DNA of 40,927 nucleotides from Geobacteraceae bacterium (GCA_009773645.1 WSYB01000031.1:1-40927), one strand, 5' to 3'; counted from the stretch's first letter, positions 27,048 to 35,877 are shown. Program-made: numbers and translations. The notes: a model not told the origin generated them from the sequence alone.

Positions 27048-27114
27048 AAGGTGAAAAGTGAAAGGTGAATTATAAGCAGGGTTTTTTCACCTTTCACCCT
27101 TCACGTTTCACGGT
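27042..27114. repeat. Heptanucleotide inverted-repeat array L
   Basis: The left arm (27042-27069) alternates AAGTGAA and AGGTGAA; the EIIA stop TGA is in the first unit. The right arm (27087-27114) has TCACCTT, TCACCCT and two more, complementary to the left. Four units per arm. Confidence 0.9.
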
Positions 27115-27131
27115 TCTCGATAAAGGAAGAC

Positions 27132-27398
27132 ATGCTCGAACAGGAATTCACCATTGTCAACAAACTGGGGCTTCACGCCAGGGCCTCCGCCCTTTTTGTA
27201 AAGACCGCCAGTCATTTTAAATCGGAGATCAGGATTGCCCGGGAGGGTGTGGAGGTCAACGGAAAAAGTATAATGGGGATCATGATGCTTGCCGCCGGCA
27301 AGGGGAGCGTCATCCGGGTAAAGATTGAAGGAGAAGACGAAGCGGAGGCGATGTCTTCCCTGGGAGAGCTTGTACAGAATGGCTTCGGCGAAGACTAA
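27132..27398 (+). CDS. ptsH: Phosphocarrier protein HPr
   Basis: An 88-residue HPr. His15 in NKLGLHARAS takes phosphate from PtsI. Ser46 in GKSIMGIMMLA is exactly at the regulatory position, so this HPr can also be modified by the HprK encoded 1.3 kb upstream. AAGGAAG precedes the ATG at 27132. Its end overlaps ptsI by 20 nt. Together with EIIA-Man and PtsN it forms a regulatory relay without a permease. Confidence 0.96.
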   Translation: MLEQEFTIVNKLGLHARASALFVKTASHFKSEIRIAREGVEVNGKSIMGIMMLAAGKGSVIRVKIEGEDEAEAMSSLGELVQNGFGED

Positions 27399-29142
27399 AA
27401 ACAGGTTTTTACAGGGGGTCGGGGCTTCTCCCGGCATTGCCATCGGAAGCGCGCGGATTACCGATCGAAGCCGGGTTGCGGTGGTCGAGGAGAAGGTCAC
27501 GCAGGCCGAAATCCCGGCCGAGGTGAATCGCTTTAATAACGCCCTCCGCGCTGCGAAAGAAGAGCTCAAGGCTTTAAAACAGCAGATATCCGAACAGAAG
27601 GGTACGGAACATCTTTATGTCATAGACACCCATCTGCTGATCCTTGAAGACAGCATGCTGACCCTTGAGACTGTGGGATTCATCGAAAATGAGGGGGTCA
27701 ACGCCGAAGGCGCCCTGAAAAGGACCCTGCTGAAATTCAAGGAATTCTTCGCCACGATCGAAGATGAATATCTGCGCGAGCGAAGCGGCGATGTGGAGAC
27801 GGTGATCGAGCGGGTCATCCGCAAACTGGTCGGCCACAGCCAGGAACCGCTCAACACAGTGGAAGGGAAGGCGCTCATTGTCGCCCACGACCTTTCACCC
27901 GCCGACATTCTGCAGATCGACAAGGAAAAGGTGATCGGCTTTGTCACCGACCTTGGGGGAAAAACTTCCCATTCCGCCATCCTGGCCCGTGCCTTGGAGA
28001 TTCCTGCGGCGGTCGGTCTGGAACGGGCGACTGCAGATATTGCCGACGGCGACTCTGTCATAATAGACGGCACAACCGGCGTTGTGATCATAAATCCCGA
28101 CCAGGAGACCTTCCGCGAGTACCTGCAACGCAAACTGCATTACGAATACCTGGAGCGGGAGCTATTAAAGCTCAAGGACCTTCCGGCGGAGACCACCGAC
28201 GGCCACCGTATTCTGTTGAAGGGTAATGTGGAATTCTTTGAAGAGGTCCCCTCCGTCAAGGGGCACGGCGGCGAGGGGATAGGGCTGTATCGGACGGAGA
28301 TGCTCTTTTTCAACCGCACCGAGCTTCCCGATGAGGAGGAGCAGTTTGCCGCTTATTCAACTCTGGTCCGATCAATGGCGCCGCACGCGGTAACCATCCG
28401 CACCCTCGATGTGGGAGGAGACAAATTCGTTACCGGCCTTAATCTTGCGGATGAGCTGAATCCTGCCCTGGGGTTGCGGGCCATCCGTCTCTCTTTGCGG
28501 CAGCCCGACACCTTCAAGCCCCAGCTGCGGGCGATCTTAAGGGCTAGCGCCCTGGGGCGGGTGCGTATTTTCTTCCCCATGGTGTCCGGGGTGGCCGAAA
28601 TCCGGGCGGTCAAAGCGCTCCTGGAGGAGGCGAAGGAGGATCTCCGGGCGGCGGGTATCCCCTTTGATGAACATATCGAGATCGGCATCATGATCGAGAT
28701 CCCGTCCGCCGTTATCATTGCCGACCTCCTTGCCCGTGAGGTCGACTTTTTCAGCGTCGGCACCAACGACCTGATCCAGTATTCGCTCGCCATAGACCGG
28801 ACCAACGAACACCTCTCCAACCTTTATGAGCCGCTCCACCCGGCCGTGCTGCGGTCCCTGAAGATGGTGGTGGATGCCGCCCATGTCGCCGGTATCGACG
28901 CCTGTATGTGCGGAGAGATGGCGGGGGAGCCGGAATACCTTCCGATCCTTCTGGGGCTCGGGTTCGACGAGCTTTCCATGAACGCCGTATCAATCCCCCG
29001 GGTGAAAAAAATCCTGCGCCTCTGTGCCAAAAGCGAAGTGGAAAAGATTGTGACCAAAGCCCTCACCTATCCCACCGCCCAGGAGGTCGAATCGTACCTC
29101 AAGAGCGAGATCGCCGCCCACTATTCCGAAAGTTTCGACTAG
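27379..29142 (+). CDS. ptsI: PTS enzyme I (phosphoenolpyruvate-protein phosphotransferase)
   Basis: A 587-residue cytoplasmic enzyme that transfers phosphate from PEP to HPr. Active His198 is in GGKTSHSAILAR. The PEP-binding TIM barrel (about 270-580) includes GIGLYRTEMLFF, DVGGDKF, FFSVGTNDLIQYSLAIDR and the catalytic Cys in CMCGEMAG. I chose the ATG at 27379 (GGAGAG upstream) over 27325, which lies deep in the HPr gene. It ends the PTS cluster; a convergent subtilase gene follows after 65 nt without an obvious terminator. Confidence 0.97.
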   Translation: MASAKTKNRFLQGVGASPGIAIGSARITDRSRVAVVEEKVTQAEIPAEVNRFNNALRAAKEELKALKQQISEQKGTEHLYVIDTHLLILEDSMLTLETVGFIENEGVNAEGALKRTLLKFKEFFATIEDEYLRERSGDVETVIERVIRKLVGHSQEPLNTVEGKALIVAHDLSPADILQIDKEKVIGFVTDLGGKTSHSAILARALEIPAAVGLERATADIADGDSVIIDGTTGVVIINPDQETFREYLQRKLHYEYLERELLKLKDLPAETTDGHRILLKGNVEFFEEVPSVKGHGGEGIGLYRTEMLFFNRTELPDEEEQFAAYSTLVRSMAPHAVTIRTLDVGGDKFVTGLNLADELNPALGLRAIRLSLRQPDTFKPQLRAILRASALGRVRIFFPMVSGVAEIRAVKALLEEAKEDLRAAGIPFDEHIEIGIMIEIPSAVIIADLLAREVDFFSVGTNDLIQYSLAIDRTNEHLSNLYEPLHPAVLRSLKMVVDAAHVAGIDACMCGEMAGEPEYLPILLGLGFDELSMNAVSIPRVKKILRLCAKSEVEKIVTKALTYPTAQEVESYLKSEIAAHYSESFD

Positions 29143-29207
29143 TCTCCAGTCCCATTTTCCCTCTCAGCCAAGATATACCGGCTCTCTCCCCCCTTTATAT
29201 AATTTAC

Positions 29208-31406
29208 TTACAGGATGACGAGATTTGCCACGGATAGCGTGCCTGCCCCGACGGTCAGAGTGCCGTAAATTGACGAAAGTCCCGTTGCTGCGCCGTAGGC
29301 GTCGTCATAGCCGCCGCTGATGGTTACGGAAATGTTGCGGTCGAGCAGAAGGTTTTCATAGAATGTCACTGCCTTTGCCTGGATTGTTGCGCCATCTGCA
29401 GCGACGGCAAAGGCGGCTGCCAATGTCGTATAATAGCCCGGCGATGGTGCGTTCATGAGCACCGGAGGTTTGAGGTTGAAAACGGCGGAAACCGGAAGAT
29501 CGGAGGTCATGGTTATCTGACAGGGACCGGTGCCGCTGCAGCTTGCCTGCCATCCGGCAAAAAGGGAATCTGACGCCGCGGCCGGGGCGAGGGTAACTGT
29601 TGCGCCCTGGGTGAAAGAGGCTCCGCAGATGGTCCCGCAGTCGATGCCGGAAGGCTGGCTGGTCACGGTTCCGCTCCCGGTGCCGCTCTTGCTGACGGCG
29701 AGTGTAGCGACGGTATTTATCCCGGTCCCGCTCAGGGGCACGGTCAGTGGAGGATCGGGGTCGTCGGAGGAAATCAGGAGCGTGGTGCTCAAAATGCCTG
29801 CGGCAGTGGGGCGGAAACGGACGCCGACGGTACAGGAAGAGGCAGCGGGGAGGGAGACGCCGGAGCAATAGTCGCTGTCGATTGCAAACTGGTCGGCAGC
29901 GCTGCCGGTGCGGGATATCTGCCCGACGGCAAGAGAGGTCGCGCCGTTGTTGGTGATGGTAACGGCGCTGACAGGCGAGCTGCCGCCGACCGTCACGCTC
30001 CCCAGGTCGAGACCGGCCGGAGAAACGCCGATATCGGGGTAATTAAGCGCCGCTTCCAGGTTGAGGCGCGGTTTTACATAGGTAACGGACCGGACGGTGG
30101 TGATGCCGTCCCCGCTGGCTGTCAACCTGCCGGAGACGGCATCGGCGGTAAGCGACGGATGAGCCCCCTTCAGCACCGCGACGGCCCCTGCCACGTGGGG
30201 AGTCGCCTGTGAGGTCCCGGCGTACGTGTAGCCGGCTGCCGTAGTCCAGGCGCCCGGGGCAAGGATCGACATGAAACCGGCCATGTTGGAGAAGCAGGTG
30301 GTCTTGTCGGCGGCTGTATTGTTGTCCGTACAGGCCGAGGTATGGATTACGCCGATGTCGGCGTCGTATACCGCCCCGACCGATACCGCTCCGGGTACGC
30401 AGGCCGGCGACGATATGGCTCCGTCAAAAGCGTCATTGCCCGAGGCGATAACGGTGACCACCCCCAAGCTTTTAAGGGTGGCGACGGCGTTGGCCAGGGG
30501 GTCCGTGTTGCAGGGAGAGGAATAGCTTCCTCCCCCAAGGCTCATGTTCACCGAAACGATGTTGTAGGTGCTCCGGTTGCCGACCACCCAGTTCAAAGCG
30601 GACAAAAGGTCGGAATAATAGGCATAGCCGTCGGTGCGGAAGACATCGAGGGCTATCAGTTTCGTATCGGGGGCCACTCCGGCGACTATTCCCGCCACAT
30701 TGGTGCCGTGGCCGTCATCGTCCGGGCTGCCGTCATTGGGGGCGAAATCCTGGGCATAGACCACCTTGCAGGAAGCGGGAACGCCGGGAGCGGAGCAACC
30801 GCCGAAGGCCGCCAGGGTATAATTGATTCCGGTGTCAAGCACGGCGACGGAAGTGCCGCTGCCGGTCATCCCGGCAGAATGGACCTGCGGGGCGCGGATG
30901 AGGGGGAGGCTTTGCGCCAGAAAATGCCTGAGGGGGCGGTTTTCGTGCACCGACAGGACCTCCGGCTGCTCCAGAAGGTCGGCCAGGGCCGCGCCGTCCA
31001 TCTCCAGGTGCATGACCGGAAAATGGTCGTAGAAGGTCAGTTCCATGACGTCTTTTTTATGGGACAGGGCGGAAAGGAGCCGTTTTTTCCTGTCGGTCAA
31101 TTTCATGACGCGTGCTTGTAATGGCGGGACATTTTTGTCATTTGACGATACCTCCCCGGCAATGGGCGGCGATTCCGCATTCTCATCGAAGATGACGATG
31201 ACTTCGCTCCGGCCATGAAGGGCGATCTTATCCCGCACTTCTTTCGCCAGCCGACCCTGGTCCACATGGCGCTGCAGGGATGCATTCAGGAAAAAGTCCG
31301 ATCCCCAGAGGAGACGCGGGGCGGCCACCAGCAGCACGAGGCAAAGCACGCATCCGCCGATCGCCGTTTGGGGAAGGCAAGTTTTATTTGGTATTGTTCC
31401 GGACAT
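29208..31406 (-). CDS. Secreted subtilisin-like (S8) serine protease with C-terminal accessory domains
   Basis: A 732-residue exported protease. Residues 1-35 look like a Sec signal peptide (hydrophobic CVLCLVLLVAA). Residues 40-160 resemble a subtilase pro-region. The catalytic triad is intact: Asp191 (VAVLDTGIN), His233 (DDGHGTNVAG), Ser399 (AGTSQATPHVAGA), with oxyanion Asn324 (ASGND). After about residue 465 come a choice-of-anchor-type beta domain (IGVSPAGLDLGSVTVGG), a Cys-containing bacterial-repeat region near 575-645 (VTSQPSGIDCGTIC, LFAGW), and a beta-rich tail. Pairs of Cys suggest disulfides. The start at 31406 has no clear ribosome site. Substrate unknown. Confidence 0.93.
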   Translation of the reverse strand: MSGTIPNKTCLPQTAIGGCVLCLVLLVAAPRLLWGSDFFLNASLQRHVDQGRLAKEVRDKIALHGRSEVIVIFDENAESPPIAGEVSSNDKNVPPLQARVMKLTDRKKRLLSALSHKKDVMELTFYDHFPVMHLEMDGAALADLLEQPEVLSVHENRPLRHFLAQSLPLIRAPQVHSAGMTGSGTSVAVLDTGINYTLAAFGGCSAPGVPASCKVVYAQDFAPNDGSPDDDGHGTNVAGIVAGVAPDTKLIALDVFRTDGYAYYSDLLSALNWVVGNRSTYNIVSVNMSLGGGSYSSPCNTDPLANAVATLKSLGVVTVIASGNDAFDGAISSPACVPGAVSVGAVYDADIGVIHTSACTDNNTAADKTTCFSNMAGFMSILAPGAWTTAAGYTYAGTSQATPHVAGAVAVLKGAHPSLTADAVSGRLTASGDGITTVRSVTYVKPRLNLEAALNYPDIGVSPAGLDLGSVTVGGSSPVSAVTITNNGATSLAVGQISRTGSAADQFAIDSDYCSGVSLPAASSCTVGVRFRPTAAGILSTTLLISSDDPDPPLTVPLSGTGINTVATLAVSKSGTGSGTVTSQPSGIDCGTICGASFTQGATVTLAPAAASDSLFAGWQASCSGTGPCQITMTSDLPVSAVFNLKPPVLMNAPSPGYYTTLAAAFAVAADGATIQAKAVTFYENLLLDRNISVTISGGYDDAYGAATGLSSIYGTLTVGAGTLSVANLVIL

Positions 31407-31492
31407 CGAGCGGTTTAATCTGCAATACGCATTCCTTTCTAATCTTTTCCCGCCGGCCTGTATTCAGGCCGCATCAATCCTTAACCTGGCAA

Positions 31493-31524
31493 GAAAGCCG
31501 CCCTCATTGTTGAGAGCGGCTTTC
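31493..31524. terminator. Strong hairpin between the subtilase and metK starts
   Basis: GAAAGCCGC (31493-31501) pairs with GCGGCTTTC (31516-31524), extended by CTCA against TGAG around a TTGT loop. The following T richness is weak. It lies in a divergent region, where it may insulate the two promoters or attenuate a transcript. Confidence 0.5.
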
Positions 31525-31537
31525 GATTGTTTCTCCC

Positions 31538-31567
31538 TTGACAAACCTACCTGTCTGGCGTTATAAA
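31538..31567 (+). promoter_or_regulatory. Sigma-70 promoter for metK
   Basis: A perfect TTGACA (31538-31543), an 18-nt spacer and TATAAA (31562-31567). The predicted leader is about 55 nt, too short for a SAM riboswitch. Confidence 0.7.
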
Positions 31568-31627
31568 TTACAGTCTTTTCTAAAAAATTTCTGCTCGTTC
31601 GAGTAAATATGAGGAGGTTTTATCAAG

Positions 31628-32797
31628 ATGGAAATGAAGGACTTTATCTTTACTTCCGAATCGGTTTCGGAAGGGCACCCCGACAAGGTTGCCGACCAGA
31701 TTTCAGACGCGATTCTTGACGCCATTCTCGCCCAGGACCCGAAATCACGCGTTGCCTGCGAAACTCTTGTGACGACCGGCATGGCCGTTGTCGCCGGCGA
31801 GATCACCACCAACGCCATCGTCGACTACCCGAAGGTCGTTCGCGAAACCATCAAGGAGATCGGCTACAACGACTCGGCCATGGGTTTTGACTGGGAGACC
31901 TGTGCGGTCCTCACTACCATCGATAAGCAATCCCCGGACATTTCCCAGGGGGTTACGGAAGGGGAAGGGCTGTTCAAGGAGCAGGGGGCCGGCGACCAGG
32001 GGTTGATGTTCGGCTATGCCTGCAATGAAACCGTTGAGCTCATGCCGATGTCGATCCTGCTCTCGCACAAGCTGGTAAAGAAGCTTGCCGACGTCCGCAA
32101 AGCCGGTGTTCTGAACTTCCTCCGTCCCGATTCCAAATCCCAGGTTTCCATCCGCTACGTGGATGACAAGCCGGTGCACGTGGATACGGTGGTCGTTTCT
32201 TCCCAGCATACCCCTGAAGTCTCCTATGAGACCATCAAGGAAGGGATCATCGAAGAGGTGGTGAAAAAGGTCATTCCGGCGGAACTTATGGACGCAAACA
32301 CCCGTTTTCTCATCAACCCCACCGGCCGCTTCGTTGTCGGCGGTCCCATGGGTGACTGCGGGCTTACCGGCCGCAAGATCATCGTTGACAGCTACGGCGG
32401 GCACGGCGCCCATGGGGGCGGCGCGTTCTCCGGCAAGGACCCTTCCAAGGTGGACCGCTCCGCCGCCTACATGGGGCGTTACGTCGCCAAGAACCTGGTT
32501 GCCGCAGGTCTCTGTGAAAAGTGCGAAGTGCAGGTGGCCTATGCAATCGGTGTGGCCGAGCCGGTTTCGGTAATGGTCGACACGTCCGGTACAGGCAAGA
32601 TCCCTTCCGCACGTATCGCCCAGATCGTCCGGGAGGTCTTTGACCTCCGTCCCCGCGCCATTATTGAGCAGCTCGACCTCCTCCGCCCGATCTACAAGAA
32701 GACCGCCGCCTATGGCCATTTTGGTCGCGAGCTCCCCGAGTTTACCTGGGAGCGGACTGATAAGGTCGCTATCATTAAGGAGAAGGCGGGCTTTTAG
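31628..32797 (+). CDS. metK: S-adenosylmethionine synthetase
   Basis: A 389-residue cytoplasmic enzyme making SAM from methionine and ATP. It has [24 protein letters not shown] at the N-terminus, [11 protein letters not shown] in the middle, and [25 protein letters not shown] in the last third, all diagnostic. GAGGAGG (31611-31617) is best spaced for the ATG at 31628; a second ATG at 31634 is in frame. The gene has its own promoter, and a perfect 14-bp hairpin follows. ahcY, which handles the by-product of SAM use, is 3.2 kb away. Confidence 0.98.
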   Translation: MEMKDFIFTSESVSEGHPDKVADQISDAILDAILAQDPKSRVACETLVTTGMAVVAGEITTNAIVDYPKVVRETIKEIGYNDSAMGFDWETCAVLTTIDKQSPDISQGVTEGEGLFKEQGAGDQGLMFGYACNETVELMPMSILLSHKLVKKLADVRKAGVLNFLRPDSKSQVSIRYVDDKPVHVDTVVVSSQHTPEVSYETIKEGIIEEVVKKVIPAELMDANTRFLINPTGRFVVGGPMGDCGLTGRKIIVDSYGGHGAHGGGAFSGKDPSKVDRSAAYMGRYVAKNLVAAGLCEKCEVQVAYAIGVAEPVSVMVDTSGTGKIPSARIAQIVREVFDLRPRAIIEQLDLLRPIYKKTAAYGHFGRELPEFTWERTDKVAIIKEKAGF

Positions 32798-32807
32798 AAG
32801 TTAAAAG

Positions 32808-32936
32808 CCGGGATTCGGGAACCGGGAAGCGTAAAACCAATCAGCAAGAAAGGCCGGGTGGCATCGCCACCCGGCCTTTCTTTTCTCTTCCCGCTTCCCG
32901 CTTCCCGGTTCACGGTTCACGGTTCACGCCTCGCGC
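32808..32936. repeat. Heptanucleotide array M, enclosing a terminator
   Basis: The left arm (32808-32835, CCGGGAT, TCGGGAA, CCGGGAA) starts 10 nt after the metK stop. The right arm (32888-32936, seven units including TTCCCGC and TTCACGG) runs through the stop codon at 32924 of the convergent response-regulator gene and into its last codons. A bidirectional terminator at 32849-32880 forms the loop. Confidence 0.85.
32849..32884. terminator. Bidirectional Rho-independent terminator
   Basis: A perfect 14-bp stem, 32849-32862 against 32866-32879, with a 3-nt loop, followed on the plus strand by C/T-rich TTTCTTTTC. It lies between convergent metK and the response-regulator gene and can serve both. 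Confidence 0.88.
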
Positions 32937-33637
32937 GCGCCGCGCGAGAACCGGTACCCCACCCCGCGTACCGTCTGAAAATAGACCGGGTTTGCCGGGT
33001 TGGGTTCAAAATATTTCCTGAGTCTTACAATAAAATTGTCCAAAGTCCGCGTTTCGGTGTTGGAAGAGTATCCCCAGACCTTTTCCAGCAAAGCTTTACG
33101 GGTGATGGCTTCCCCCTCCCTTTGGAAAAAAAAGGCGAGCATCTTTACTTCCAGTTCGGTCAGATCTATTTCTCCCTGGGCGGTCTTGGCATGGTAGGAG
33201 AGGAGAAATACTTCGTTGTCGCCGAATCTGTACGCCTCCTCTACCGGTTCCGGCCGGTACCAGGAGGAGCGGCGCAGCATACCTCCGACCCGTAGAAGAA
33301 ACTCACTCAGGCTGAACGGTTTTGTCAGGTAGTCGTCGGCCCCGCTCTCAAGCCCGGTTATCCTGTCACCCTCCTCGGAGCGGGCCGTCAGTATCAGCAC
33401 CGGCACGCGGGTGTCCATTTGCCTTATCTCCTTGCAGACCTTAAAGCCGTCCATCCCCGGCAGCATCACATCCAGGATGACCAGGGAAAAACGATCGTAC
33501 TTGAGCCTCTCCAGCGCCTCCTCGCCGCTCTCCACGTGGCTGACCCGGCAATTCTCCTGTTCCAGGTTAAAGCATATCCCGCGGGCCAGGTGAATTTCGT
33601 CTTCCACGAGAAGGATGTGCGGTTTCTCTTCAGGCAT
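32924..33637 (-). CDS. OmpR/PhoB-family response regulator
   Basis: A 237-residue DNA-binding regulator. The receiver (about 5-120) has LLVEDEIHLARG, the phospho-Asp in VILDVMLPGMDG, and KPFSL. The winged-helix DNA-binding domain (about 135-230) ends in the typical TRTLDNFIVRLRKYFEPNPANPVYFQTVRGVGYRF. The start at 33637 follows the kinase stop by 3 nt, with AGAAGGGG as ribosome site inside the kinase gene. The last residues (SRGAREA) are encoded in array M. A direct repeat of TTACAAT at 34652-34669 upstream of the operon is a candidate binding site. Confidence 0.95.
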   Translation of the reverse strand: MPEEKPHILLVEDEIHLARGICFNLEQENCRVSHVESGEEALERLKYDRFSLVILDVMLPGMDGFKVCKEIRQMDTRVPVLILTARSEEGDRITGLESGADDYLTKPFSLSEFLLRVGGMLRRSSWYRPEPVEEAYRFGDNEVFLLSYHAKTAQGEIDLTELEVKMLAFFFQREGEAITRKALLEKVWGYSSNTETRTLDNFIVRLRKYFEPNPANPVYFQTVRGVGYRFSRGAREA

Positions 33638-33640
33638 CGT

Positions 33641-34609
33641 TTACCCCTTCTCCGGTCCCCGATCACCGGTTTTCAACGGCAGCGTTATCAGAAAGGTGCA
33701 TCCTTTTCCCGCCCCTTCGCTCGTCACCGTGATCCGCCCGCCATGCTCCTTTATGACCGACTTTACTATATAAAGGCCCAATCCGGTGCCGCGGATGTTC
33801 TCGCCCGGTCTTCTTACCCGATAAAACATCCGGAATATCTTTTTAAGGTCTTTGACATCAACTCCCATTCCTTTGTCCTGAAACGTGAGGAGACACTTCT
33901 TCCCCGCCGCTTTCAAGCAGACCCTGATATCTGGAGAACCCTCTGCGTAAAGGACGGCGTTCTCAAAAAGATTGCGGAGCACCATCTCCATTCCTTCCAC
34001 ATCGACAGCCGCCCTGATCCCCTTTTCCACCTCGAGGGCGAGGTTTCCACCTTCCGGAAGCTTGCTTCTCTTTCGCTCCATAAATTTAACGATAAAATCG
34101 GAAAAATCAATTGCGGTATAGTGAGCTCCGCGTCGTCGGTGCTCAAGCTTCCCCGCCATCAGGAGGTTGTTGATCAGGCCGTTCAGCCGCTCGGTATCGG
34201 ACAGCATGGTGTCGAGAAAACGCTCCAGTTTTTCCGCCGGAGGTTTGCGGAGCCTTATGGTTTCCAGGTGGAGCTGGATGGAGGCGAGCGGCGATTTAAG
34301 CTCATGGGTGACCTGGGAAATGAAGTTCTTCTGCTCTTTGTATAGTGTTGATTGGCGTTTCCAGTAGAGAAAGATGACGTACACTCCGACCAGGATGACG
34401 AACAGAAGGAACAGCCCCTCCACCAGTACGAGCCAGTTGACGCTTTGCCCCACCAGTTCCGGTTTATAGCGCACGGCCAGATCACGGAATTCCTTGTGGC
34501 TCCCGATGAACCAGTAAACCCAGAAAATGACCAGCAACACCCATACAAGCTGGATGCCGATGAAGGCCGTCAGGGGACTGAAAAGTTTTTTAAACCAGTT
34601 CATGATCAC
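33641..34609 (-). CDS. Membrane sensor histidine kinase
   Basis: A 322-residue kinase paired with the response regulator that follows. Two TM helices (about 15-35 and 60-82) enclose an extracytoplasmic loop of only about 25 residues, so sensing is probably in the membrane or through a partner. HisKA has His102 in VTHELKSPLAS. HATPase motifs follow: N box LRNLFENAVLYAEG, G1 FQDKGMGV, G2 GTGLGLYIVKSV. The start is either a GTG at 34609 or the ATG at 34603; neither has a clear ribosome site. Signal unknown. Confidence 0.94.
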   Translation of the reverse strand: MIMNWFKKLFSPLTAFIGIQLVWVLLVIFWVYWFIGSHKEFRDLAVRYKPELVGQSVNWLVLVEGLFLLFVILVGVYVIFLYWKRQSTLYKEQKNFISQVTHELKSPLASIQLHLETIRLRKPPAEKLERFLDTMLSDTERLNGLINNLLMAGKLEHRRRGAHYTAIDFSDFIVKFMERKRSKLPEGGNLALEVEKGIRAAVDVEGMEMVLRNLFENAVLYAEGSPDIRVCLKAAGKKCLLTFQDKGMGVDVKDLKKIFRMFYRVRRPGENIRGTGLGLYIVKSVIKEHGGRITVTSEGAGKGCTFLITLPLKTGDRGPEKG

Positions 34610-34651
34610 TGTGTAGCATCTAACCCCGCAATATGCAAGGACTATTTCCTT

Positions 34652-34669
34652 TTACAATACTATTACAAT
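34652..34669. promoter_or_regulatory. Direct repeat, candidate OmpR-family operator
   Basis: TTACAAT at 34652-34658 and again at 34663-34669, an 11-bp period, which is the geometry of Pho-box-like sites bound by OmpR/PhoB regulators as tandem dimers. It lies in the divergent region between the histidine kinase and the flavoprotein gene, so autoregulation or control of the neighbour is plausible. Confidence 0.45.
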
Positions 34670-34742
34670 CGTCAAATACGGTTTCTGGTAAGCTGACGAC
34701 AGTCGTGAGTAAGCGAAAAATCTTGCCGGGAGGCGTTTGGAG

Positions 34743-35825
34743 ATGATAAAGCCTTTGAAAATAGGTAAATACGAAGTGAAGTACCCGCTCATCCAGGGAG
34801 GGATGGGGGTTCGTATCTCCGGCGGCTCGCTGGCCGGTCATGTTGCCAAATGCGGCGGAGTCGGGTTGGTTGCCGCGGCCGGTATCGCCCTGAACAGCGG
34901 ATTTTACAAGGGAGACAATTATGTGCAGGCCGATCTGGACGGTTTCAAGGCCGAGCTGGAAAAGGCCTACGGAATAGCGCCGGACGGCGTTATCGGCGTC
35001 AACGTCATGGTAGCCCTGTCCGATTATGAACTTCTGGTAGAGGCAGCCATAGAGGGCGGCGCAAAGGTAATAGTCTGCGGTGCCGGGCTGCCCCTGACCT
35101 TGCCGGGAATTACAGCCCATGCTCCAGATGTGGCGCTGGTTCCGATTGTCTCTTCGGCGCGGGCCGCTCATCTCATTGCCAAAAAGTGGGAAAAAGGGTA
35201 TGGTCGCCTTCCCGATGCGGTGGTGGTGGAGGACCCGGACACCGCCGGCGGGCACCTGGGAGAAAAGCTGGAAAACATCGGCACCGGCGAGTATGACCAG
35301 TATGCTACCGTGCGCGAGGTGAAGGAGTTTTTCCGGGCCGAATACGGCAGGGATATACCGGTTATCGCCGCCGGCGGCATATGGGATCGGGCCGACCTTC
35401 TGCAAGCGCTGGCCGAAGGGGCCGATGGCGTGCAGATGGCGAGCCGCTTTGTGCCCACCGTGGAATGCGACGCATCGCCCGAATTCAAGCAGGCTTATCT
35501 CGACTGCTGCCGGGAGGATATCGGCCTGATCATGAGCCCTGCGGGGCTGCCGGGCCGCGCCATTCTCCGCAACCAGGAGAGTATCGTCCTCTACGATGAG
35601 ATGAACGCGACGGGATGCACGACCGCTTGCCTGAAGAAATGCTCTTACAGGGAGTCCGGCGAGCGCTTCTGCATCGTGAAGGCCCTTGACCGGGCTCAGC
35701 GAGGGGATGTGGAGACCGGCCTCGTGTTCTGCGGTTCTAACGCCTGGAAGGCGGACCGGCTTACCTCCGTCCGGGAGATATTTGACGAACTGTTTGGAAG
35801 CATGGCCGCAGAGGAAGCGGCCTGA
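34743..35825 (+). CDS. Nitronate monooxygenase/2-nitropropane dioxygenase-like flavoprotein
   Basis: A 360-residue FMN-dependent TIM-barrel protein of the NMO/FabK superfamily. N-terminal IGKYEVKYPLIQGGMGVRISGG and the phosphate-binding part VIAAGGIWDRADLLQALAEGADGVQMASRF are characteristic. Near the C-terminus there is a Cys cluster (C-x3-C-x3-C-x8-C, within GCTTACLKKC and the following residues) not needed by the basic fold; it might bind metal or form disulfides. True substrate is open: nitronate oxidation or an enoyl-reductase-like reaction are both possible. GGGAGG (34728-34733) supports the ATG at 34743 over the TTG at 34737. It is followed by array N. Confidence 0.9.
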   Translation: MIKPLKIGKYEVKYPLIQGGMGVRISGGSLAGHVAKCGGVGLVAAAGIALNSGFYKGDNYVQADLDGFKAELEKAYGIAPDGVIGVNVMVALSDYELLVEAAIEGGAKVIVCGAGLPLTLPGITAHAPDVALVPIVSSARAAHLIAKKWEKGYGRLPDAVVVEDPDTAGGHLGEKLENIGTGEYDQYATVREVKEFFRAEYGRDIPVIAAGGIWDRADLLQALAEGADGVQMASRFVPTVECDASPEFKQAYLDCCREDIGLIMSPAGLPGRAILRNQESIVLYDEMNATGCTTACLKKCSYRESGERFCIVKALDRAQRGDVETGLVFCGSNAWKADRLTSVREIFDELFGSMAAEEAA

Positions 35826-35828
35826 AGG

Positions 35829-35877
35829 CCGGGATGCGGCATAAAGGCCGGGAAGCGGGAAGCGGGATGCGGGAAGC
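35829..35877. repeat. Heptanucleotide array N, single arm
   Basis: Seven units in register: CCGGGAT, GCGGCAT and AAAGGCC, then GGGAAGC three times with one GGGATGC. It begins 3 nt after the flavoprotein stop and runs up to a terminator. The complementary word occurs 1.6 kb away, after ahcY (array O). Confidence 0.85.

Noticed and set aside
31568-31627. SAM riboswitch before metK, or SAH riboswitch before ahcY
   Set aside because: Predicted leaders are only about 55 and 40 nt and lack conserved aptamer elements.
33419-34345. A 308-codon plus-strand open frame across the two-component genes
   Set aside because: The minus strand encodes a kinase and regulator with intact motifs; the plus frame spans both genes and their junction.
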